From NCBI RefSeq assembly GCF_026745355.1, contig NC_079202.1, forward strand, positions 38,032,543-38,096,542: a DNA stretch of 64,000 nt, in the 5' to 3' direction. The translations under genes were made by a program, and so were the position numbers. The notes below the pieces were generated by a model that saw only the letters and a list, made by a program, of their open reading frames with translations, was not told the DNA's origin and did no database searches. Position 1 is the stretch's first letter. Each line of letters starts with the position of its first letter. This document shows positions 46,579 through 59,263 of the stretch, in pieces. The stretch is from Beta vulgaris subsp. vulgaris. Taxonomy: Eukaryota > Streptophyta > Magnoliopsida > Caryophyllales > Amaranthaceae.

Positions 46579-48290
46579 ATGTCCAACGGAGACTAAAAAA
46601 GGTCAACCTACTCCCAGACTCGTCAAACAAATTCTCACCTTTTAGACGAATCTTCCGAAACTTCTAAATTGTCATCTGAAAAGGGAGACACTTATGAACA
46701 ACTTAGTGCCATCACGGCTCAGCTTTAAATAATCAACTCTCTTCTTGAGGAACAAGACAATGAAATCAAGGTGCTAAGAGAAAAATTGACAACTGAGGAA
46801 GGAGAAGAGGAGACACTCCACCACCACCACCTCTAGAGGTGGGCATGGGCCGGGACAGCCCGGCACGAACCCGCTCGAGGCCCGGCCCGTTGTCCGCTAC
46901 GTGGGCCGCGGTCCTGTCCCGGTCAAGAAATTTTATTTTCGGCCCGCAACGGCACGAGCCCGCGTGGACCGGCCCGCTGGCCGAACGCTCCTTTCCTTTG
47001 ATTTTTTACCCCAAAACTGTCTAAAATACAAAAATACAACATAAGACATGGGCCGGCCCGCGGGAAGCACGGGCCCGTGGGCCTGGCCCGGACCGTGGAC
47101 AAATTTTTAAAATTTCAAACCTGGATCGGCACGGCCCGCCACTCATGGACCCAGGCCCGGGCCCGACCGAGCCCGTGAACAGGCCCGGCCCGCCATTTAC
47201 TCAAGCCCGCAGGCCGAGCCCGTGAACAGGCCTGGCCCAGCCCATGCCCACGTCTAACCACCTGCTATCCAAATTTGAGGTTTGAAAAACTCAAGCAATT
47301 GATCTAGTCAATTACTGCACTCGAGGATCAGGCTCATGGCCATGAGATCATCGATCGTGAATTGAGGGAAAAGCTTCGTGAAAAGGTAGCACTGGATGAC
47401 CTCCCGAAATTCAAGGGGGTCGACACCCAAATGATCATTTGAGAGCTTTCTCCATCTATGTGGCTCTCAAAGGCGTGGCTCTCAAAGTCATGAGCAAGGA
47501 CATGTTTGCTTATGTCTTTCCCTTAACCTTTGACGCACATCCATCCAGGTGGTTCAAGCACTGAATAAAACTAAGCTAAATGATTGGGACTACAACATAG
47601 AAGAGTTCCGCAAGCAGTATATATATAACACTCACCTTCCTATTGGTCTCTATGAGTTGGAGTTAACCAAACAAAACTCCAACGAAGACTTCATCACCTT
47701 CCTGAACAGATGGAGGAAAAAGGCCGCACAAATGACTAATAGGCCAAATGAAGAGGACCAAGTCCGACTAGTGATCCGTAACTTGCAGCCCAAAAATGGA
47801 GATCACATCAAATTCTTACCCATAGAGTCTTTCACGGAACTCTTTCAAGAAGTGTAACAATAAGCCTTCCAGATCCAAAGAATAGGTGCAAGCCTCAAAT
47901 AATAAGGGTTACAATAACAATAACTCTTTCAAGAAGTGTAATAATAACCCTTCTAGCTCCAAAAGCAATGATGTCAATGCTTTAAGTACTTAAAAGGGAA
48001 GCTACCAAAAGCCTCAAATAACCTTCACTCCCATGGGCATGACTTCATACAAGAGGAGAAATCCAGCCTATTGGTTGCACTCCAGGCCCTGCACCTGAGA
48101 ATAAGTCTAAGAAGTGGAATCCTAATGCTTATTACAAATACCACCAAGGGAATGGACATCCAACATCCGTGTGTTGGGCCTTAAAGAATGTTCTATAGGA
48201 TATGGTTAATAATTGTAGACTTTCAATTCCGTCTGCAGCAAAAGTCAGCAACAATAACAATCCGGTAAGCATCGTCTCAACAGTGCATAG
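46579..48290 (+). pseudogene. gypsy-type Gag, interrupted by a hAT MITE
   Basis: A frame starts at ATG 46579 (MSNGD) and continues with stops through a Glu/Ser-rich, probably coiled-coil head (LLEEQDNEIKVLREKL) to the MITE. After it come the Gag core (FRKQYIYNTHLPIGLYELEL, FLNRWRKKAAQM, near 47600-47760) and a knuckle-like YYKYHQGNGHPTSVCWALKN near 48130. Multiple stops are present. No protease or polymerase follows, so the parent element may be gag-only or deleted. Confidence 0.75.
46834..47256. mobile_element. hAT-type MITE, 423 bp
   Basis: The ends are TAGAGGTGGGCATGGGCCGG and its imperfect inverse ending CCCATGCCCACGTCTA, the TA(G)nGGTGGGCA type of plant hAT elements. The flanks ACCACCTC and ACCACCTG form an 8 bp TSD with one mismatch. 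The interior is rich in GGCCCG/CGGGCC repeats in both orientations. It splits the gag frame. Confidence 0.88.
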
Positions 48291-48959
48291 GGGCTTAGTC
48301 ATTTAACGTTAGTTTTCTAAGGTGAGTCGACGAGTCACTCCCCTAGCTCTTTTATTTCCTTTCATGTCGAGTCTATGTCATTTAGGACTTTATTCTAATA
48401 AGCCTTATGTTCTATTTATTTCTAATTATTAAAAGTGCATTTCCTTTTTCATTGGTGTTCCATCATTATTTATGCTTCTAATTCAATGATGAAACTTAAA
48501 TCACCTAAATAACTTTGAATAAAAATAAAGTGGACATACCCTTGATTATGAGTTATTTTCATGTATCCATCATTCAAAAAGCCATCACCTTCAATAAACC
48601 ATCCTCATCCATGCAATCCCAAAAAAAAAAAAATCGTAATCCATCATCCTCCATGATCCTTAGCCATATAATCGAAGCTCCACAAAATATTATCCTTCAA
48701 GCCTTCCAAAACCATAAAAAGTCGTGTGTAATCCTTACTACACAAAAAAATCAATGCAAGGAAAAAAATAAAAATAAAAAAGGTGAGAAAGATCAAAGTA
48801 CGAAAAAAAGCAAAATAAAATGTACAGAACAAAAAGAAAAAAATGCAAAAAGGAAAAGTCAAAGGCAAAGAAATAAATAGTCAAGTTAGGAGGCTTGCAC
48901 ACAAGTCTCTACCCCTCATTCAAAACCTTCAATCTATCAAAACCTTTACCCATATAATC
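48291..48959 (+). other. non-coding region after gag
   Basis: AT-rich sequence with an A-rich stretch (48610-48880) that leaves a Lys/Asn-rich frame open by composition only. No polymerase sequence was recognised where pol would be expected. Confidence 0.45.
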
Positions 48960-50123
48960 TAAATATATCGTTTTTCTTCATATACCCTTAACAAAAAATT
49001 TTTTTGCACCATATACCTTCTCGACTTTTGAAATTCACCATATACTCCCCACTTTTCAAAAAAATATGTTCACTTATCCTTAATGACTAATGGCTTTAAA
49101 CTTCGTTAGTCATTAACCCCTAAACTCCCCTTTAATCCTAATTAACTAACCTAAATCTGACCCCTAATCTAAGTAAACCCTAAACACCCCTCCCCCACCC
49201 TAACCTTAACCCTAAGTAAACCCTAAACACCCCTCCCCCACCCTAACCTTAACCCTAAGTAAACCCTAACTCTCTCTCTCTCTCTCCTTAACCCATCACC
49301 AACCCCCAGCCCCCCAACCCAACCCCAACCCCACCACCCCCTCCCACACACACAAAACCATCGTAGGCCCCACCCTCCCTCCCCCACCCTCGTAATCTCG
49401 TCAGCCCCCCACCCCATCCCCACAGCCCAACAGGCCCCCACCCCCACGCCCCCAACCCACCTGATTTTCACAACTCTCACACCCCACCCTACTGATTTTC
49501 GCACCCATCCCCCCACCCCGTCGATTTTCGTACCCAACGACTAGAATTTCGTGAACTGGGAATTCGGTGAAATTTGTAATCACGGGTGTTTATGAATCTG
49601 GTATATTTGGCATCTGAAACTCAGTGGGGTGCGAAAATCCAGTGGGGTGGGTACGAAAATCTAGTGGGGTGGGGGTGAGAGTTGCGAAAATCGAAGGGGT
49701 AGGGGTTGTTGGGCTGCGGGGGTGGGTAGGGGAGGGGGAGGGGGCGGGCGAGGCTGCAGGGGTGGGGGAGGGAGGGTGGGGGCTGCGGTGGTTGGGGGGC
49801 TGGTGGGGCTAGGGTTGGGTTGGGTGGCTGGTAGTGGGTTAGGGAGAGAGAGAGAGTTAGGGTTTACTTATGGTTAGGGTGGGAAAGGGGTGTTTAGGGT
49901 TAGGGTATTAGATTAGGAGTTAGTGTTAGATTTAGGTTAGTTAATTGGGATTAAAGAGGGATTTAGGGGTTAATGACTAATGGAGTTTAACATCGTTAGT
50001 TATTAAGGATAAGTAAATGTATTTTTTGAAAAGTTGGGGGTATATGGTGAATTTCAAAAGTCGAAAGGGTATATGGTGCAAAACAAAATTGTTAGGGGTA
50101 TATGGTAAAAAAAACCGCTAATA
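48960..50123. mobile_element. long inverted-repeat (foldback, MULE-like) element
   Basis: About 120 bp at each end are inverted copies, for example TTTTGAAATTCACCATATAC on the left against GTATATGGTGAATTTCAAAA on the right. The inversion continues inward with a C-rich left arm (49130-49480) and a G-rich right arm (49620-49960). The flanks CTAAATATAT and CTAATATGAT look like a decayed duplication. A 43 bp direct repeat at 49171-49256 contains CCCTAAAC-like sequence. No coding sequence is credible. Confidence 0.75.
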
Positions 50124-51226
50124 TGATCCTACATTAACCAAACCAATTAAACCTTCATCAAACTTCAAAATCTCAACCTTTCATCAACGCTAACTCCTCT
50201 TTCAAGTCCAAGCTCGCTAGGTTGAAAACCTGAAAGGGAAGCATAGGCAAAAGTTAGGGCACAAAAAACAAAACACTGGAAATATAAAAATCAGATCCAT
50301 AACTACGAATGGTCTAAGGATACATATGAATCCTCATCTCGAGATCCGACCACTTCAATAAAATAGTTTAATCATGGTCAAATGATTTGATTTTATAAAA
50401 TCTAAAAACATACTCTTTCTAGATCCCGGCATAGACTCGATTCTAAACCTATCAGCGTCAAAGCCTTTTCCCACCTACATCTATATGAGTAACAAATTTA
50501 AACCTTTTATTTTTCAATCACAAATTCTCATTTTCCCTGAAGGACTCTCCGACAATTCCATGCTATATGGCGATATTTGACTTTGCCTATATCAACTCCC
50601 GAAAGAAGAATCCCTCATTGAAGAAGTTTGAGTACTCAATACAGATCAAGTACATTCCAATCTAGGCTCATAATTCCTAATTTAAGACAAAATTACCCAA
50701 AAAGGGGGATTCCTACATATGAGGTGGTTCCTCCAAATCAAACTCCCAAAAAGTTGTAATCTGCGGATCTCACTTGTAGACCCTGATTATTTATCAAAAC
50801 AGTTTTCGAAATCAATCTATCTATTTCTAATCATTTTATCTCCCTAACTATCCAGATCTCCTAATCTTGCATAACCCTGACCTTACATAACATTTCATCT
50901 TTTAGCCTTGCATAACCATGACCTTGCATGACAATTCATCTTCCTTAGCTTTCCATAACTCTGATCCTTGCATAGTGTCTCATGCATCCTTAGAGAGTCT
51001 AAGTTTGCATCTTTGCATCATTATGTGCCTTATACGAGTTGCTTGCACCTATCTGCTATCATCTTCTTCTGCAGGTAATCAGATTGCTTGTAGTTATTGT
51101 CCTACATATTAACTTTGTCTTGCAGAGACCGACGATATGTAGATCAGTTCTAAACTGCAAAGCATTTAGAATCGTTTTCTGTCTTGACACGGTAAACTTT
51201 GACTTTCGGTTTCCTGAACCTCAGTC
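50124..51226 (+). other. internal, non-coding part of the gypsy-type element
   Basis: No gene was seen. Around 50860-50990 a motif CCTTGCATAAC recurs with small variations. It ends at a purine tract that probably marks the start of the 3' LTR. Confidence 0.4.
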
Positions 51227-51238
51227 AAAGTGGGGGGA
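51227..51238 (+). promoter_or_regulatory. candidate polypurine tract
   Basis: AAAGTGGGGGGA is the kind of tract that precedes the 3' LTR in plant gypsy elements. It fits the plus orientation of the gag at 46579-48290. Confidence 0.55.
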
Positions 51239-52108
51239 TTCCCTAGACACATAATGGTATCTCCCAATTTAAGGGCCTAATGATGAAATATATCACAGTC
51301 TAAATTGGTCCCGACCCAAGGGGAGAGTAGTATGAAGAGCCAGACCCAAAATTATTTTAAACTGTATTTATTAATTTTAATTATCTAAATCCTATTTTAA
51401 AAGTCCACTTAATTATTCATGATAATTAATTGTATTTTGAGCCCATTTAGAATATTTTAAGCCCAATCCTTTGAAAAAGCCCAAATAATTATTCAATTGT
51501 AATTAATTGTTTTAATATATAGATAATTATTTTTAAAGAAATTTTTAATCAAAATCAGATTTATCCCATAAAAGTGATTTTCGGATTTAAAGGATAAAAG
51601 AAAATTGTTCAAAACACTTTTAAAAGAAAGGTTGTCAAAACGTATTTGTTGCAAGGTGGCGCACCACATGCGCACATCGCACTAGTTGAGCTACATCAAG
51701 CACACCACTTTGCGCCTGACACGTGTCTTGTGCGTCACACAAAGACGTGCGCCTAGCGCTCTCCTTACATGATGCGTATTTTGTTTTTCTGTCTTTTTTT
51801 AATGTTTTCCTATAAATACGCAATGGTTTTACGGATCTAAACACACTTCGAATATACGACTTTAAGAATACACTTTTGTGCACCTTACACTCGAATATGA
51901 ATTCTCTCACAAAAACTCTCTCCTTAAAAGACAAACAAAACACATACTGTTAGATACACATAAATTCATATTATAGGCTTCATTATTTCTCATCCCGAAG
52001 GTTGTCACTCTCTTAGACCTAAGCCGCATAGGTATACTCCTGAGAGTCCTTGAATAAATCTCTATTATTTTAATATTGAAGTTACTAACTATTTCTTTCC
52101 CAATGTAG
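51239..52108 (+). repeat. LTR-like region with TATA box, interrupted by a LINE
   Basis: After the purine tract comes an LTR-like stretch with CCTATAAATACG at 51809-51820 followed by a leader containing many short direct motifs (TCTCTCACAAAAACTC). It resumes after the LINE at 57054. No second LTR copy was found, so its ends cannot be fixed. Confidence 0.5.
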
Positions 52109-52315
52109 TTTTTTTTTTTTTTGGAAATTCAAAATTGTTATTGATAACCAAAAAAAAGAGTAATACAAACACCAATTCTCCAAACTTCAGAGCAAGAAAG
52201 CATCAGTATCCAAACTTACCCACCTTCTAGGAAGGGTTGTAAGAGTAGACCCTTCATGTGCTTCTCTGAAGAAACAACTAAACCTAGCCAACAGCACAGC
52301 AAAGAAAACAACAAA

Positions 52316-55300
52316 TTATCTACATCGTTGGGTTTTCATGGAATCAGGAATTCTACAAGCTATATTGAATAAAATTAAATCCATTGTCTGATTAGGGAGC
52401 TTGTGATTGCCTTCAAACACTTGATGGTTCCTTTGAAGCCAAATGTTGTAAATTGCTTCTGCAAACAGCATGCCATATAACTGGTTCCTGGTGCTCTTCC
52501 TTCTGCACTTACTTGCAGCTGTAGAGATTTCGTCTAAGAAAGCCATAGGTCTTCTAGCTATGCCCAAGAGATTCAAACACTGCATCCATATATCAGAAGA
52601 GAAGGGACAGTTGGAAAATAAATGTTGTATATCTTCTTCTGCATCATTGCACAAAACACAAGTGGTATCACTGATCATATTCCATTGGGCTAGCCTACTT
52701 TTGGTAGCAAGTCTGCCAAGCACAGCCAACCAAGTAATAAATAAGCTTTTTGGAGAAGCCTTGTTATTGCAAAGTAGCCTCTTTCATCTGACTTGAGTAA
52801 TAGGTTCTCTAAGAGCTTTATAGCATTTACTAATAGAGAACTTTCCATTGTGTTCATAATCATGAAGTTTAGCACCATCATCAAAGTATGATCTGCAATT
52901 CATGATTTTCTTTAGAACCCAAGACATACCAATAGGGATTCTCATGGTCCAAATATTGTTACTCTTAATATAATAAGAGTGAATCCATTGTATCCACAGC
53001 TTGTCTTGCTTCAAAGCTATAGCCCAAAACTGTTTAGCTATGGCTGCTTTGTTCCAGTTTTCTAGATTGGTAAAGTTAAGCCCTCCTCCAGTTTTAGGAA
53101 AGCATGTTTGTTCCCATGAAACTAGTGTCTTCCTTGAAAGAGAATCTTTACCTGTCCAAAGGAAGGACTTGCAATGGCTTTGGATTTCTTTTATAATTTT
53201 CTTAGGGAGAATGAAGATTTGACACCAAAACACTTGCATACTTAGTAACACAGAATGCACCAACTGAGCTCTGCCAGCATAAGATAGGAGTTTAGCAGCC
53301 CAGACTTTAGTTCTAGCCATAATTTTCTCAATCAAAGGCTTACAAGTAATATATGACAGCTTCTTTGTGGATAAAGGGACACCAAGGTATCTGAAGGGAA
53401 ACTCTCCCTTAGGAATCTTCACTAAATCTTCAATTTCCCTTATAGTGTCATTCATAACTCCCCCAATGTAGATATTGCTCTTCTGCAGATTAGCCTCAAG
53501 ACCTGAAGCTTTTGAGAACTTAGTGAAGGCATTCATAAGTTCAGTTATAGAATCAAGGTCACCTCTACAAAACATCAACAAATCATCAGCAAACATCATA
53601 TGAGTAATAGCAAATCTAGAGCATTTAGGATGAAAGTGAAACTTATGATTTCCTTTCAAAGTACTAAGACATCTAGATAAGTACTCCATGCCAATAGCAA
53701 ACAAGAAGGGAGAGAGAGGGTCTCCCTGTCTGAGGCCTTTTTTTTGCATGAAAGGGGGTGCAAGGTTTGCCATTAAGTAAAATAGAATAGGAAACTGTAG
53801 AAAAACAGGCCATAATCCAATGAATAAAAATCTGAGGGAAACCTAATTCAACAAGCATACTGTGAAGGAAAGGCCACTCTATGGAGTCATAAGCCTTTTT
53901 AAGATCTACCTTTACTGTGCATCTTGGAGATATACCCTTCCTAGTATAACCCTTGATGAGGTCAGTAGCAAGAAGTATATTATCAGTAATGCTCCTTCCT
54001 GGAATGAAACCTGCCTGAGCAGTATCCACAATATCACCAATAACATCATGCAGCCTGTGAGTCAGAACTTTAGCAATAATTTTATAAATCATAATGCAGC
54101 AAGCAATGGGTCTAAAGTCACTAGCATAAGTAGGAGTAGAGACTTTAGGCACTAGAGTTATAGAAGCTATGTTTATTTTGTCTTCCATATGTCCTGTTTC
54201 AAAAAAGTTTAAGACAGCATCATAGATGTCAGGCTTAATATAATGCCAAGTTTCTCTAAAAAAGATCCCATTAAACCCATCAAGCCCAGGGGCTTTGTTA
54301 CCATCAATGCTAAATAAAACCTTATCAATTTCAAGTATAGTAACAGGAGCACATAAGCTTTGTCTAGCAGTAGGGCTAAGAGTAGGCCCCTTCCTAATAA
54401 TAGGAAGATCAATACTAGGAAGTTCTTGATTACACTTGCCCATTAGGTTATTATAAAAGAGATTCAACTCAGACTGAATCTCTTGATCTTTCTCCAGCTT
54501 AGCACCATTTAAAGAATAAAGAATATCAATAGAATTCCTAGCATATCTTTCCTTCATAGCTACAAAAAAGACTTTGCTGTTAGAATCCCCTGATTGTAGC
54601 CAATTTATTCTGGACTTTTGTTTAAGGATGCTTTCATCTATTTGCAACCACTTCCTGAGGCACTGAATGTGGTGTTGCTCTTGATCATGCAGACTAGAGT
54701 TGAAATGATCCTCATGAATTTGGGATTGAATCATATCTAACTGCCTCCTAGCTTCTTCAATTTTCTCTGTGATATTATTATAGTGATTGAGCTGCAAAGA
54801 TTTCAACTGTCTACTTACATTCTTCAATTTAGTCCAGATATCAGCCAGATTATTAGCTGCTCCATTCAGCCTCCAAGTTGTTGAAACAATTTCATGAAAC
54901 TGTGGATGCTTCACAAGATGGTTAAAAAACCTAAAAGGTCTTCCCCCATGAGAGGTGCCATGAGTTAGACTAATCATAAGAGGATTATGATCTGAAATAG
55001 ACTGATTTTTCACTTCAATAGAGATATGAGTATGATTAGTCAACCATAAGGCATTCCATAAACATCTATCAATTCTACTATAAATTCTTTCTTCTTCATG
55101 TCTCTTATTAGACCAAGTAAAAAATTCTCCAATCCCCTTTACTTCAAGTAGAGAGGAGTTGTCAAGAAGATGACAAAAGTCATAGGTCTCAGCATTAGAA
55201 ACAGGAACACCATTAATCCTATCCTCACTGCTTAAAATAGAGTTAAAATCGCCCATGGCTATCCAATCAATCAAGGTACTATTATCCAAGTTAAGTAAGA

Positions 55301-55669
55301 TGTTCCAAAGACGTTTCCTAGCATCAATGCTATGAAGACCATAAACAGCGGAGAACATCATTTTATAGCTAGTGTTTTTATCTGTCACCATAGTGTGAAT
55401 GATCTGATCAGACTAGGACAACCTCAATAGTAATCAAGTTAGGGTTCCAAGCCATCCAAATCCTACCTCTAGGACTATAAGTGTAATTATCAATCCACTT
55501 CCAATATCTACCAAATTTCTGTTGAATTCTATCTTTATTATTAAGTTTAACTCTTGTTTCAATTAAAAGCAAATAAAGCAATTTTATTTCTATTAAGAAA
55601 AGAAATTACATCCTTTACCTTGAGAGGGTCATTTAGCCCTCTGACATTCCAAGTGCAAGCAACTATCAT
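52316..55669 (-). pseudogene. LINE ORF2: endonuclease and reverse transcriptase
   Basis: ATG at 55669 gives MIVACTWNVRGLN, the start of an APE-type endonuclease. MGDFNSIL, RIDRCLWN and SDHNPL follow. RT motifs are GFIPGRSITDN, VKVDLKKAYDSIEW, GLRQGDPLSPFLF and FADDLLMF. A zf-RVT domain (CVLCNDAEEDIQHLFSNC near 52640) closes the protein, and no RNase H domain follows. Frameshifts lie near 55568 (T run), near 55415 and near 53740 (A run), and a TGA is at 52784-52786. In intact L1s this enzyme nicks the target and copies the RNA. Confidence 0.92.
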
Positions 55670-56958
55670 GATAAATAAGGCTTTTCACCCGCTATTTCAT
55701 CATTGTTTTCCTCGTCTGGGTCTTCACCTTGTTCCTCAAGAAGGAATTCTTCATTATTGTCAGAACATGGAACAATAACCCTCTTCCCTTTGTTCTTCCT
55801 AGTCACCATATTCCATTGATGGACAATTGGTTATACAGGTGTAGTAATTGCACTAGAAGGGTTAGATGAGCCCTTTTCCACCACTGCAGCTGGTTGGCTT
55901 TGTCTTTCCCCACCAACTTTGTCCCCAGGAATAGGATCAATAGAGATGGTTTCTGTAGGTACAGCATTTGTTTGCTTGGGAACCCATTTCTGCACCACTT
56001 TGGGTCTGTTTTGTTGTGGCTTGAACTGTTTATCTCCACAAGTATGTCCAATTTATTGACATTTCTGACAAAATGGAGGCCACCAATCATATTTAACCTC
56101 CTGCCTTATGGTCTTGCCATTAGCATCTTCCACCATAATGGACTGAGTCTTGTCCTTAGTGACATCAATTTCCACCAAGATACGAGCAAAAGAGATACGC
56201 ATTTGTTTTGAAGTGCATTCATCAGCATACAATGGTATCCCTAGCAAGCTACCAATTCTACTGAGAGAGTCAAGGCTCCAACAGTTTAAGGGAAGATTAG
56301 GCAACTTGACCCATATTGGAATAATTTTTAAAACTTCCTCCTTAAAGCTGAAGTCTGGTGTCCAAGGTTTTACAATCATAGGACGACTGTAAAAACTGTG
56401 AGGTCCAGCATACAGAACTTCATTGCGATCATCAATTGATTCAGATTTTACCACAAAGAAACCATCATCGTGTAAGAAAATTTTTGGTTTTGAAACAAAG
56501 TTCCAGTCTTGTTCTATAAATCTCATCAAAGCACCTATAGTAGGAGTATTACCCACGATGTATACTACTAAAGAAGTAGCCCAGATTCCTGAAAGTTTAT
56601 CAGTTTCAGATTTATCTAAACAAGCAACTGCAACCCCATCTTTGATTGTTGGTGCTACAAAGTTTAATGTAGTACCTTTAGACGTAAGTCTACTACTTTT
56701 GAACAAAGTATTCCATGTAGAATCAGTCTCTCTGATTGTTTGGACTTCAGGTGGTGGTTGCTCTGGTGGTTCTTCAATCTCTGTCACAATAGTTCGAGGT
56801 TCTCTTAGAGGTGTTATAATCGCTGTTTGAATCGCATTCAAAGCTGTTTGTAACTCTGTTGAAGTAGTGCCAACATTTAATTGTGGTTGATTATCCTTAA
56901 TTTTACTCTCCGGTACAACTGATGAAGGTTCAGATGGAGTTTTCTTCTTCCTAGCCAT
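55666..56958 (-). pseudogene. LINE ORF1: DUF4283-like RNA-binding protein with zinc knuckle
   Basis: ATG at 56958 begins MARKKKTPSEPSS. A DUF4283-type domain spans roughly residues 120-280 (LVVYIVGNTPTIGALMRFI, FFVVKSES, MIVKPWTPDFSF, IPIWVKLPNLPLNCW). A zinc knuckle beginning FCQKCQ then has TAA at 56053-56055 inside it, before IGHTC. A second TAA is near 55833. The frame of 431 codons ends with TGA at 55666-55668, overlapping the ORF2 start by four bases (ATGA). The protein is thought to coat the LINE RNA. Confidence 0.88.
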
Positions 56959-57053
56959 GGCAAGAACTAGTTGAAACCCTAACCAAGAATCGCCATGGAA
57001 GAGAGAAAAAAACTAGCCGTTGGAGCGTGCAAAACCTTTTTTTCCCAATGTAG

Positions 57054-57926
57054 ATTTTTAATATAATAAAATTACTTTTTTCCTCTTTTTATTTATTTTT
57101 GGTACACATGGATGTTACATGATTGTCTTGTTATGCTTTCATCACCTTACATGTTTTTATTGTTAATCAAGACCTAAAGAATAGTTCTAATATTAATCAG
57201 ATAATTTGAACAACTTGTGAGATTTTCTATAATATTGATTGTTTAATACCATATATATCACTAAAAAAAGTAGTCTTTATGTGTTTCATGAACCAACCTG
57301 GACTAATTATTTTTAGGGTGTTTTAAAATATTATGTGGTTATTCTTTTGCATAAAACTTGACATGAATCGATATTAGGTCTAGGTCATCAATAGGCAAAC
57401 ATGGTTCCTGACCGTGTTCATACCCTCACCCCCGAACTCAATTTTTGGTTCATTAACCATCTATGGGGTCCAAACGGGGAAATTGACATCGGATAAGTCA
57501 CTAATTTGTCCCTGATATTTTCCAATATCCAATTAGGTGTATGAGTCTTCCTTTAATGATTTGTTCACGACTTCAAAACATTTTCAATACAAAACCTTTA
57601 CAAGGAGGTAGTCAAATACGCGCTCATCCTGCGTAGGCGAAATAAAAACACGCCTACAAGTAGCTAGGAAGAGAAATAGGTATTGAGAAACTGAGAGTAC
57701 TTTAGAGTGATTGGAAGAAATCTTGGCCTCTCGAATTCTCTGACTTAGCTTGTAATTTGTTCCTCCGTTGATCACATATCCTACTTATGTTACACTCTTG
57801 TTCTTTCTCTTCTTACTTTCATTTTTTTGTGGTGGTTCGGCTTGTTCATGAGTACTCATTAAAGTCTCGAATTGCTTGACTTTCTTAAAGTACTCATTAA
57901 AGTCTTCACTGGAGAAAGGATATAAA
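57054..57926. other. non-coding stretch between LINE and CACTA-like element
   Basis: The first bases continue the LTR-like sequence interrupted by the LINE. The rest is AT-rich and unassigned. No gene was seen. Confidence 0.4.
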
Positions 57927-58297
57927 CACTAGTTGAAAAAAACGCAAGGGCTGCGTTTTTTGGAGAACGCAACCCTTTTTTTTATAATTAATAGTCCATT
58001 TTATTATAATGGAAAGAGGAGCAAAAGCTCAATACACCAAAGAACACACCTAGAAACCATCGATTTGGGAATCAATCTCCTAAAAAAACCCCCATACATC
58101 ATTCATGACTCCAATGAAAACAAATTACAACAACAAAAAGACCAAGACAACAAAGTTAAACTCCACTAATTAAGCTTTCATTTAAACCACTAACTAAACT
58201 CCACAAACATGCGAAATCATGTGATGACGAGGATGAGCTACAGATCATGATACACCCCTCGAACAAAACAAACAAACAACAATCACCATTGAAACTC

Positions 58298-59263
58298 CTA
58301 ATTGTGCACCCTCTTTGCTACTTGAAAGCCATTCTTCTTTTCCATCTTAAACCCAAGATGTTGAAGTAATGGTGATATATTTTTCTTCTCTGATTTGTGA
58401 TGAACCCCCAAATGTTGAGAAAGTCTACCATTATTTTTCTTTGCTGACCATTGAAAGTGAGGACTTGATACATTATTGCTCCCATTAGGCTCTAAAGACA
58501 TACTCCTACCATCACAACCATCATCATCCGATTCAACAGATCCATCCAAACAAGTAGAACCTGCATCCGTGCACTTCTTATAAGAAGAACGTCGAACAAT
58601 AACAACTCCATTAACAATAACATTTTCGAAGGAGTTCTTTGGTTTTGGCGACACTTTTTCATTGCTAACAACCTCTTTAAGAGAGACATCTTGCAACAAA
58701 CAACTGTTATCACTAGAGCTCTTCACATTTTCAGCAATGCCCTTTGATATAGAAGGAAAATTTTTATCATTCTCCATTTGAAGAAGAGCATCCACCTCTA
58801 ATTTAAGCTCACTAACTTCAGACAATGACTCTATTTTTCCTTTGTGCACATCAATAAAATCCAAATTGACATTCTTACATAATCCTTCATAACTTGTAGA
58901 GGGTCGCTTCATCTCGTGACCAATAACATGAAAAAAAGCATTAAAAAATGTATTACATGGGTTAACACTAGAAGAAGCAGGGACAAAGACTGAATATGAT
59001 ACACCCTTAATAATAATGCTTAGTTTCAAAAACCACCCCCATCTATTACAACCTGACTGAATTTTCCACCAAAGATGACCACGACGGATAGAGTGTTCAA
59101 ACTCAATCAAATTTCAACAACAATTAAGCACGTTGGAAACCCATTTGACCAAATTAACTGGAAAATTAACCCAACGTTCCCGATTCTTAAACAATTCACG
59201 GAATTTTACAGAACCATTAATCAACTCCAATTTGAAAACCTTACCCTTAATTTGGATCTCCAT
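58298..59263 (-). pseudogene. decayed 322-codon frame carried by the CACTA-like element
   Basis: ATG at 59263 gives MEIQIKGKVFKLELINGSVK, then GHLWWKIQ, NRWGWFLKLSIIIKG and VFVPASSSVNPCNTFFNAF. The C-terminal half is Ser/Asn/Lys-rich and low in conservation. The single break is TGA at 59114-59116. The N-terminal pattern resembles a repeated, poorly characterised plant protein family often found near LINE and transposon ORFs (DUF4283-like in style). I do not recognise a defined function. It may be a captured host fragment or an element-encoded gene. Confidence 0.5.

Larger units (their letters stand above)
52109..57040 (-). mobile_element. L1-type LINE, nearly full length, 4.9 kb
   Basis: The minus-strand order is ORF1, ORF2 and a poly-A tail (the T run at 52109-52122). 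It is flanked by a 13 bp TSD TTTCCCAATGTAG (52096-52108, 57041-57053), the signature of target-primed reverse transcription. The 5' untranslated region is only about 80 bp, so slight 5' truncation is possible. It inserted into the LTR-like region starting at 51239. Confidence 0.93.

Noticed and set aside
48515..48880. Lys-rich 121-residue ORF
   Set aside because: It is an A-rich compositional frame after a decayed gag, with no motif.
49171..49265. Telomere-like CCCTAAA sequence
   Set aside because: Only scattered CCCTAAAC/CCCTAAG motifs within a 43 bp duplication are present. There is no uninterrupted (CCCTAAA)n and it lies inside an inverted-repeat element.
54209..54412. Leu-rich membrane-like ORF inside the LINE
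   Set aside because: It is an alternative-frame shadow of the reverse transcriptase coding sequence.
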